Shown here in pieces: positions 1 to 6,097 of a stretch of DNA of 6,864 nucleotides (position 1 is the first letter of the stretch; every line of letters starts with the position of its first letter). Made by a program: the position numbers and the translations under genes. The DNA comes from an uncultured Erysipelotrichaceae bacterium (GTDB lineage Bacteria > Bacillota_I > Bacilli_A > RFN20 > CAG-826). The stretch spans positions 1 through 6,864 of the forward strand of contig CACZNF010000069.1 in assembly GCA_902782395.1 (NCBI GenBank). The letters run 5' to 3'. Below the pieces are notes generated by a model. The model searched no databases. It was not told where the DNA came from and saw nothing but the letters and a program-made list of their open reading frames with translations.

Positions 1-1977
1 AGTATAGAGTTGATAGTAATAGCCTTTTTCGGCGATTAAGGATTCGTGATTACCTCTTTCGATAATTTCACCATGATCAAGCACTAAGATGTAGTCAGCG
101 TTTTGAATCGTGGACAATCTATGAGCGATAACAAATGTTGTTCTACCTTTCATCAATTGATCCATACCTTTTTGCACTAAGCGTTCAGTACGAGTATCAA
201 TAGAAGATGTCGCTTCATCAAGAATCATAACAGGAGCATCAGCGATGGCCGCTCTAGCGATAGAGATTAATTGTCTTTGACCTTGCGATAAGTTAGAACC
301 ATCACCAGAAAGCACAGTGTTAAAGCCTTGTGGTAATCTCATGATAAAGTCATAAGCATTAGCGATCTTTGCGGCTTCATAGACTTCTTCATCAGTCGCG
401 TCTAATCGACCATATCTAATGTTCTCCATGACTGTACCGGTGAACAAGTTCACATCTTGTAGAATCACGCCTAAAGAGTGACGTAAGTCGTCTTTCTTAA
501 TCTTGTTAATATTTATGCCATCATAACGGATTTTGCCATCAGCGATGTCATAGAAACGGTTAATTAAATTAGTAATAGTGGTCTTGCCCGCACCAGTAGC
601 GCCCACTAAAGCGATTTGTTGACCTGGGTGAGCGTAGACACTGACATTCTTAAGAACAGTCTTCTTGCCATCATAAGAGAAGTCAATATCATCAATAACG
701 ATATCACCCTTAAGTTCAGTATATGTTAATGTGCCATCCGCTTTATGTGGATGTTTCCAAGCATAATATCTAGTTTTTTCACTAGTTTCAACGAAACTAC
801 CGTCTTCGTTATATTTGATGTTTACTAAAGTAACATAGCCTTCATCTGTTTCGACTTTTTCATCAATGATATCAAAGCATCTTGATGCACCAGCGGTACC
901 CATAACCACGAATGTCACTTGTTGTGAGAAGTTAGAAATGTTTTGTGTGAACATTCTAGATAACATCAAGAATGGAACGAGTAAGTTAGAGTAGAAATCA
1001 TCCGCTTCGATTCTATCTAAACCACCAATGAGTTTTAAGTTATATGTATCGATATGATAAATCTTTGGTAAGAGATATAAGACGCAGCCTAAGATAACGA
1101 TTAAGGCATACATAAAGTTACCAATGTTGCCGTTGATTGGCATCATGATATTGCCATGGATATTTGCAGTTGCAGCATTGTTATATAATTCGTCATTAAC
1201 TGCTTCAAAGTCTTTTAAGCTATCTTCTTCGTGAGTAAAGACCTTAATAACTTTTAAACCAGTAATGCTTTCTTCAATATTGCCTTCAACTTTGCCTAAG
1301 CTTCTTTGTTGGGCAACGAAGAATTTTGAAGCACGTCCACCGATAATCTTGGTGTTAAAGACCATCGCAATGGTGCCTAAGATAACGATTAATGTCATCC
1401 AAATGGAGAACATCAACATAATGAATAAAGCGGAGACCGCTGTAATACCTGTCGCAAAGATATTTGGTAGAGATTGAGAAATTAATTGTCTAATAGTGTC
1501 GATATCGTTAGTGTATAACGACATAATGGCACCGTTTTGGTGTGTATCAAAATATTTGATAGGTAACTTTTGCATATGAGAGAACATCTCAATACGGAAG
1601 AGGTTCAAATATTTTTGAGTAACGATTGCCATTGTTCTATTCCATGTCCAAGAACAAATGACACCGACACCATAAATGCAAATCAATGCGATAAGTAATC
1701 CAGTTAAGTTAGCGGAGAATGGGAATGTACCAAACAAAGCAACTTCAAACTTATCGGTGAAGAGATTAACTCCACCTTCGATGTTCGCTGGAATAGCTTT
1801 GGTTAATAAGTCAGTGATTAAACTAGCAAAAATACTGCCACATAAGTTGACAAAGATAGAGAGGATGAGAGTAATTAAAGAAATAATAAGTTCTAACTTA
1901 AAGTTCTTCCATAAAGATTTGAATAATCTTTTAATGGTGCCTTTTTTCGGTCTAGCATATTGCTTGATTGGTGGCAT
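1..1977 (-). CDS. ABC exporter half-transporter, catalytically canonical subunit (3' end cut off by window)
   Basis: The frame is open from the ATG at 1977 to base 1, giving 659 residues. The visible end (GYYYQLYT) matches where such proteins normally finish, so only a few codons are probably missing. The N-terminal half is a type IV exporter membrane domain with hydrophobic segments near residues 29-57, 92-113, 171-210, 281-304 and 331-350. The C-terminal half is a nucleotide-binding domain with Walker A GATGAGKTT (459-467), Q-loop Q507, signature LSQGQ (563-567), Walker B MILDE with catalytic E588, and switch H619. About 45 extra residues (roughly 375-420) link the two domains; from memory, a similar linker occurs in BmrD-like proteins of Bacillota. 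It probably pairs with the product of the gene just upstream as a heterodimeric drug or lipid exporter in the cytoplasmic membrane. The substrate cannot be read from the sequence. Family assignment is firm; the BmrD-like pairing is inferred from gene order, size and catalytic residues. Confidence 0.93.
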   Translation of the reverse strand, partial: MPPIKQYARPKKGTIKRLFKSLWKNFKLELIISLITLILSIFVNLCGSIFASLITDLLTKAIPANIEGGVNLFTDKFEVALFGTFPFSANLTGLLIALICIYGVGVICSWTWNRTMAIVTQKYLNLFRIEMFSHMQKLPIKYFDTHQNGAIMSLYTNDIDTIRQLISQSLPNIFATGITAVSALFIMLMFSIWMTLIVILGTIAMVFNTKIIGGRASKFFVAQQRSLGKVEGNIEESITGLKVIKVFTHEEDSLKDFEAVNDELYNNAATANIHGNIMMPINGNIGNFMYALIVILGCVLYLLPKIYHIDTYNLKLIGGLDRIEADDFYSNLLVPFLMLSRMFTQNISNFSQQVTFVVMGTAGASRCFDIIDEKVETDEGYVTLVNIKYNEDGSFVETSEKTRYYAWKHPHKADGTLTYTELKGDIVIDDIDFSYDGKKTVLKNVSVYAHPGQQIALVGATGAGKTTITNLINRFYDIADGKIRYDGININKIKKDDLRHSLGVILQDVNLFTGTVMENIRYGRLDATDEEVYEAAKIANAYDFIMRLPQGFNTVLSGDGSNLSQGQRQLISIARAAIADAPVMILDEATSSIDTRTERLVQKGMDQLMKGRTTFVIAHRLSTIQNADYILVLDHGEIIERGNHESLIAEKGYYYQLYT

Positions 1978-1978
1978 A

Positions 1979-3750
1979 TTATTCTCCTCCTTTCTGTGTT
2001 TGTGATTGATAAACTTCACGGTAAATCTCGTTACTCTTGAGTAATTCCTCGTGAGTACCGATACCGTTAATTTCACCGTTATCTAAAACGATAATTTGAT
2101 CAGCTTCTTCAATAGAACTAATTCTTTGTGCGATGACAATTTTTGTCATATTTGGTAAATCGTTCTTTAAGGCTGTTCTAATTAATCTATCTGTTCTTGT
2201 ATCAACAGCGGAAGTGGAGTCATCTAAGATTAAAATCTTAGGAGACTTTAATAACGCTCTTGCGATACATCGCCACCCTGTTCGACGACTTTATCAAGTC
2301 TTTCTTTTGTGGCTTCAATAGTCTCAGAGATTTGCGCCACTCTTAAAGCGGCAATCATTTCTTCTTCGCTAGCGTCTTTTTTGCCCCAACGCATATTAGA
2401 GGCCACTGTACCAGAGAATAAGAAGTTCTTTTGTAAAACAACCGCGACAGCGTCTCTTAATGTTTTGAGATCATAATCTTTAACGTCTTTACCACCCACT
2501 AAAACACGACCTTCAGTGGTGTCATATAATCTAGAAATTAAATTAACTAATGTGGACTTACCTGAACCAGTGGAACCGATAATGCCAACAAATTGACCAG
2601 ACTTAATATTGATATTTAAGCCAGTAACTGCATAACGTTCCGCTTCTTTTTTGTATTTAAAGGAAACATTATCAAAAACAACAGAGCCATCTTCCACATT
2701 CATCACTGGATTTTCTGAATTTTGAATTGTTGGTTCTTCATCAAGCACTTCGCCAATACGTCTAATGGATTCAAAGGACATAACTAACATCGTGACAATC
2801 ATAGAAATCATCATGATGGACATTAAGATTTGAATGCCATATGTGAGTAACGCTGACATTTGAGGAATGGATAAATCACCCCAGTTGTAACCCCAGATAA
2901 TTTGACCATCTTCTGTTCTTTTACCAGTATCAAATGCAGAAGCGGTGTTGAAGATTAAAATACCTGAAAGGAACATTGTTAATAAATAAACAACGTGAAT
3001 TGATGTATTCATTAAAGGAGTCATTAACGCCACAATCTTTTCGGCTTTAATAAAGTCCTTAGATAAGTTATTAGAAGCGGTGGAGAATTTATTGTCTTCG
3101 TATTTCTCACGGACAAATGATTTAACAACGCGCATACCAGCAACGTTTTCTTGTACAGATTCGTTTAAAGCGTCATAACGCTTAAAGACTCTTCTAAAGA
3201 TGCCCATGGCAAATCTTGCTAAAACAATGAAGATAACGCCAATTACTGGAATAGCGATAACAAAGATCCATGCCATGTTACCACCGACAATAAAGGCCAT
3301 GATAGCAGAGAAGATTAACATTAATGGTGCTCTCACAACGATTCTAATTGTCATCGCAAACGAGTTTTGTGCATTGGTGACGTCTGTGGTCATTCTAGTC
3401 ACCAAACTAGAGGCATGGAAATGGTCGATATTCTCAAAAGAGAATGATTCAACTTTAGCGTATAAATCTCTTCTTAAGTTTTTAGCAAAACCACTTGCAG
3501 CGTAAGCAGCAAATCTACCACCTAAAATACCACAGGTAATAGAAACAATGGTCATAACGAAAATCAAAATGAAATAAGGAACAAGTTCCTCAATACCATT
3601 AACCACTTCGATTTTGCCAACAAATTCAGACATGACATATGGTAAGAAGCATTCAACAGCTGCTTCACCAATCATGAATAAAGGAGTGATGATAGCGAAT
3701 ATTTTATATTCCCTGACGCTCTTCAAGACTTTGAGTATTGATTTGAACAT
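1979..3750 (-). pseudogene. ABC exporter half-transporter, degenerate-site subunit, frameshifted with the ABC signature deleted
   Basis: The frame from the ATG at 3750 gives 500 residues and stops at 2248. It holds membrane segments (about 17-37, 55-77, 139-182, 246-268 and 298-325), Walker A GSTGSGKST (392-400) and Q-loop Q440. It follows the family up to the Gly-Gly at 492-493 just before the signature, then reads DVSQERY and stops. The rest of the domain resumes in another frame at 2266 (IARALLKSPK) and continues 95 residues to the TAA at 1981-1979, with Walker B ILILDD and switch region VIAQRIS. Only 5 bases separate the two parts where about 12 codons are expected, so roughly 28-31 bases are lost, including SGGQ. 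Restored, the protein would be near 600 residues. Asp and Gln in place of the catalytic Glu and switch His are typical of the non-hydrolysing partner (BmrC/TM287 type), so those are not decay. As written, the product lacks a working nucleotide-binding domain. A true deletion and an assembly error are both possible. Confidence 0.88.
1986..1991 (-). promoter_or_regulatory. Ribosome binding site of the second exporter gene, inside the first gene's last codons
   Basis: On the minus strand AGGAGG lies 8 bases before the ATG at 1977. It is part of the codons for the final Lys-Gly-Gly-Glu of the upstream exporter gene, whose TAA (1981-1979) is followed by a single base and then the ATG. This layout fixes the start and favours translational coupling between the two subunits. 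Confidence 0.85.
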
Positions 3751-3758
3751 CTTTTCTC

Positions 3759-3764
3759 CCTCCT
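3759..3764 (-). promoter_or_regulatory. Ribosome binding site of the first exporter gene
   Basis: The minus strand reads AGGAGG 8 bases upstream of the ATG at 3750, a near-ideal Shine-Dalgarno sequence and spacing. It supports this start, and the protein begins with a typical short cytoplasmic N-terminus (MFKSILKVLK). Confidence 0.85.
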
Positions 3765-3784
3765 TTTCTTTTATATGCTCAAAA

Positions 3785-3813
3785 ATTGTAAAGTTCGATT
3801 ACGAACTTGTCAA
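3785..3813 (-). promoter_or_regulatory. Sigma-70/SigA-type promoter of the exporter operon
   Basis: Reading the minus strand, TTGACA (3813-3808) is a perfect -35 element. It is followed by exactly 17 bases and then TACAAT (3790-3785), one mismatch from the -10 consensus. Transcription should begin near 3778, giving an untranslated leader of about 28 bases that contains the AGGAGG ribosome binding site. The leader is too short for a riboswitch or an attenuating upstream peptide, so control most likely acts on initiation through the inverted repeat in the spacer. Confidence 0.82.
3791..3808. repeat. Perfect inverted repeat in the exporter promoter spacer, candidate operator
   Basis: The sequence is AAGTTCG-ATTA-CGAACTT: two 7-bp arms with no mismatch around a 4-bp centre. 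It fills the whole 17-bp spacer between the -35 and -10 hexamers of the exporter promoter and overlaps the last base of the -35. A dimeric repressor bound here would block RNA polymerase directly. MarR-, TetR- or PadR-type regulators that control drug exporters commonly bind such short dyads, but no regulator gene lies in this window, so the protein is unknown. A MerR-type activator is less likely because those promoters usually have 19-20 bp spacers. Confidence 0.65.
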
Positions 3814-3819
3814 TCAAAA

Positions 3820-3848
3820 TGCACACATATGGGCAAAAGTTGTATAAT
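3820..3848 (+). promoter_or_regulatory. Probable promoter of glf, placed almost at the start codon
   Basis: TATAAT (3843-3848) is a perfect -10 element. A weak -35 candidate, TGCACA (3820-3825, four of six consensus bases), lies 17 bases upstream. The expected transcription start is near 3855, only about 3 bases before the ATG at 3858. The only Shine-Dalgarno-like sequence, AAGGGG at 3850-3855, sits 2 bases from the ATG and would be partly or wholly missing from such a transcript. It is placed back to back with the exporter promoter, with 6 bases between the two -35 elements. Confidence 0.55.
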
Positions 3849-3857
3849 TAAGGGGCT

Positions 3858-4967
3858 ATGAAAACGAATTATGATTATTTAATTGTTGGCGCTGGTTTAT
3901 ATGGCGCGGTGGTCGCTCATGAATTAAACAAACGCGGCTATAAAGTACTCGTCGTGGAAAAAAGAAATAACATCGCGGGTAATATCTACACAGAAGAAAT
4001 TGAAGGCATCCAAGTTCATAAATATGGTCCACATATCTTCCATACTTCTAAAAAAGAAATCTGGGACTATGTTAATCAATTTGCCAAGTTCAATGACTTC
4101 ATCAACATGCCATTAGCGTTCTATAAAGGTAAGTACTATAACATGCCTTTCAATATGAACACTTTCCATCAAATTTTTGGGGTGAATACCGCAGAAGAAG
4201 CGAAGGCGTGTATCGAAAAAGAGATTAAAGAGGCTAATATCAAGGAACCAAAAAACCTTGAAGAAAAAGCTATCTCAATGGTGGGCACAACAATCTATGA
4301 AATGCTCATCAAAGGCTATACCCAAAAACAATGGGGTAGACCATGTAACGAACTTCCACCTTTCATCATCACACGTTTACCAGTGAGATATGAATACAAT
4401 AACAACTACTTCAACGATATCTATCAAGGTATCCCTATCGGTGGTTACACTAAATGGATTGCTAATATGCTTGAAGGTATTGAAGTGAGACTTAACTGTG
4501 ACTATTTAGAGCACAGAGAAGAATTGAATAAGCTTGCTGATAAGATTATCTATACTGGCGAAATTGATAAATTCTTTGATTACAAATATGGCGCTCTTGA
4601 ATGGAGATCATTAAGATTCGAAGAAGAAATCATCGATAAACCTGATTATCAAGGTAACGCTGTTGTCAACTATACCGAATATGAAGTCCCATATACACGT
4701 ATCGCGGAACATCAATACTTTGAACCAGGTCAAAAACACAATAAAACTGTTATCACCAAAGAATACTCCAAGACTTGGACTTTAGGGGATGAAGCCTACT
4801 ATCCTATCAATAACGAACGCAATAGTGTGTTATACTTAAAATATCAAGAACTAGCCAAAGAAAATCCAAACATTTACTTTGGTGGTCGTTTAGGAACGTA
4901 CTCCTATTACAATATGGACATCGTAGTAGAGAAGGCTTTGCAATTAGTAGAGTCACTAATCGATTAA
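3858..4967 (+). CDS. glf: UDP-galactopyranose mutase
   Basis: This flavoenzyme interconverts UDP-galactopyranose and UDP-galactofuranose in the cytoplasm, supplying the donor for galactofuranose-containing surface polymers or glycolipids. The 369-residue length is normal for bacterial members. The protein opens with a Rossmann FAD site, GAGLYGA (11-17), and an acidic residue after the second strand (E34). It then shows the family hallmark YGPHIFHT (56-63), the substrate-binding stretch ITRLPVRYEY with R173, PYTRIAEH with R281, GDEAYYPIN (310-318), and the C-terminal flavin motif GGRLGTYSYYNMD (342-354). Every diagnostic block is present, so it should be active. The start is set by the immediate Rossmann strand; no good ribosome binding site precedes it and a -10 box ends 9 bases upstream, so near-leaderless expression is possible. 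A glycosyltransferase gene follows after 67 bases on the same strand. Confidence 0.96.
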   Translation: MKTNYDYLIVGAGLYGAVVAHELNKRGYKVLVVEKRNNIAGNIYTEEIEGIQVHKYGPHIFHTSKKEIWDYVNQFAKFNDFINMPLAFYKGKYYNMPFNMNTFHQIFGVNTAEEAKACIEKEIKEANIKEPKNLEEKAISMVGTTIYEMLIKGYTQKQWGRPCNELPPFIITRLPVRYEYNNNYFNDIYQGIPIGGYTKWIANMLEGIEVRLNCDYLEHREELNKLADKIIYTGEIDKFFDYKYGALEWRSLRFEEEIIDKPDYQGNAVVNYTEYEVPYTRIAEHQYFEPGQKHNKTVITKEYSKTWTLGDEAYYPINNERNSVLYLKYQELAKENPNIYFGGRLGTYSYYNMDIVVEKALQLVESLID

Positions 4968-4972
4968 TTAAC

Positions 4973-5000
4973 TTGCTTAAATATTCAACTTTATTATAAT
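4973..5000 (+). promoter_or_regulatory. Probable promoter of the glycosyltransferase gene
   Basis: TATAAT (4995-5000) is a perfect -10 element with TTGCTT (4973-4978) 16 bases upstream as a weak -35. Transcription would start near 5007, giving a leader of about 28 bases. No hairpin terminator is seen between glf and this point, so read-through from glf can also supply the message. Confidence 0.5.
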
Positions 5001-5034
5001 GTTTTAGGGCTGAGGTCCTTGAATTTAACAAATT

Positions 5035-6069
5035 ATGAAATACATTACATTTACTGTCCCATGTTACAACTCCCAAGATTACATGCGTCACTGTATTGAT
5101 AATCTAGTCGCCGCCGGTGAGGAAGTCGAAGTCATCATCGTCAATGATGGTAGCAAGGACGACACAGGAAAAATTGCTGACGAATACGAAAAGAAGTATC
5201 CAACTATCGTTAAAGCTATTCAAAAAGAGAATGGTGGACATGGTTCTGGTGTTATGGCAGGTATCCGCAATGCCACTGGTATGTTCTTCAAAGTCGTGGA
5301 TAGTGACGACTGGGTGGAAACTAAAGATGTTTTAGATATGCTCATGTTAATCAAGAGACATATCGAAGAAAAACAAGATATCGATCTTTATATCACAAAC
5401 TATGTTTATGAACACGCTGCTGACAATTCTAAGTTTGTCATGCATTATCGTAAATGCTTACCACCAGAACAAACATTCGCGTGGGCAGATATGAAACGTG
5501 TCAAATTAGAAACAGTCTTCTTAATGCACTCATTAATGTATAGAACTGAGAAATTAAGAGAATCCAAGATGGAACTCCCAAACCACACCTTCTATGTTGA
5601 TGACATCTATGCCTATCAACCATTACCATTCATGAAGAAGATTTTCTACCATGATATTGACTTATATCACTATTTCATCGGTAGAGCGGATCAATCCGTT
5701 AACTATGGCACAATGTGCAAACGTTATGAACAACAAATGAGAGTGTTCAAGATTATGTTCTGTGCCTATACATATGACGAAATCTACAAACAACCATATC
5801 ACTTAAGAAAATATATGATTAAGTGGTTAATGACTATCTGTGGTGTCACCTTCATGACAATCGTTGGCACTAAAGAAGATAAGGAAACACGTTGGCAAGC
5901 CTTCAAAGAATACTTCAAAGAACTTAAGGCTATCGATAAAAAGTTGTATAACAAAATCCGCCATCGTTCCTTAGCGGCATTCGCCTTCTTCGTTCCTGGA
6001 TACAACTTAAAGTCATTCGCGTCCAAGAAAGTCTATGGCGTTTACCAAAAGAAATTAAAGCTCGGTTAA
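5035..6069 (+). CDS. Family 2 (GT-A) glycosyltransferase
   Basis: The protein is 344 residues long. It has the classic GT2 N-terminal fold: FTVPCYN (6-12), the nucleotide-binding IIVNDGS (34-40), the loop ENGGHGSG (65-72), and the metal-binding DXD site VDSDDW (88-93). An acidic FYVDDIY stretch near 186-192 may supply the catalytic base. GRADQSVN (216-223) marks a C-terminal region seen, from memory, in many Bacillota GT2 proteins of this length. There is no signal peptide and no clear membrane anchor, though 262-278 is fairly hydrophobic and the C-terminus is basic, so it may sit at the inner face of the membrane. Donor and acceptor are not readable from sequence; the adjacent glf makes galactofuranosyl transfer a reasonable guess, no more. 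The start is set by the immediate first GT-A strand. A Shine-Dalgarno-like GAGGT lies 18 bases upstream, unusually far. Confidence 0.92.
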   Translation: MKYITFTVPCYNSQDYMRHCIDNLVAAGEEVEVIIVNDGSKDDTGKIADEYEKKYPTIVKAIQKENGGHGSGVMAGIRNATGMFFKVVDSDDWVETKDVLDMLMLIKRHIEEKQDIDLYITNYVYEHAADNSKFVMHYRKCLPPEQTFAWADMKRVKLETVFLMHSLMYRTEKLRESKMELPNHTFYVDDIYAYQPLPFMKKIFYHDIDLYHYFIGRADQSVNYGTMCKRYEQQMRVFKIMFCAYTYDEIYKQPYHLRKYMIKWLMTICGVTFMTIVGTKEDKETRWQAFKEYFKELKAIDKKLYNKIRHRSLAAFAFFVPGYNLKSFASKKVYGVYQKKLKLG

Positions 6070-6072
6070 AAG

Positions 6073-6097
6073 AAAAGCGGTTAAACCGCTTTTTCTT
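6073..6097. terminator. Bidirectional intrinsic terminator between convergent genes
   Basis: An 8-bp stem, AAAAGCGG (6073-6080) with CCGCTTTT (6086-6093), closes a 5-base loop. On the plus strand it is followed by TTTTTCTT and ends the glycosyltransferase transcript 3 bases after its stop. On the minus strand the same hairpin is followed by a T-rich run (TTTTCTTTT) and ends the hydrolase transcript. The plus-strand T-tract overlaps the hydrolase stop codon (6096-6098). Confidence 0.85.

Noticed and set aside
2248..2271. Programmed ribosomal frameshifting in the first exporter gene
   Set aside because: There is no slippery heptamer at the join, and a shift would not restore the missing signature residues; about ten or more codons are absent, so a deletion or assembly error fits better.
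3807..3812. TTGTCA on the plus strand as the -35 of glf
   Set aside because: It is 30 bases from the TATAAT box, far too long a spacer; the same bases form the perfect TTGACA of the opposite promoter.
3785..3813. MerR-type activation of the exporter promoter
   Set aside because: MerR-family sites also sit in the spacer, but they act on over-long 19-20 bp spacers; here the spacer is an optimal 17 bp, so repression is more plausible.
1265..3847. Several open frames of 60-110 codons on the plus strand (for example 1676-2005, 3200-3505, 3614-3847)
   Set aside because: They lie antisense to well-recognised exporter domains or run across the promoter region, have no ribosome binding sites and resemble no known protein.
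4807..5091. A 94-codon minus-strand frame spanning the glf/glycosyltransferase gap
   Set aside because: It overlaps conserved coding sequence of both plus-strand genes at its ends and includes the promoter region; a Cys-X2-Cys pair alone is not enough support.
5117..6026. Open frames at 5117-5335 (plus) and 5799-6026 (minus) within the glycosyltransferase gene
   Set aside because: The main frame carries all GT2 motifs through both positions; these are low-complexity shadow frames.
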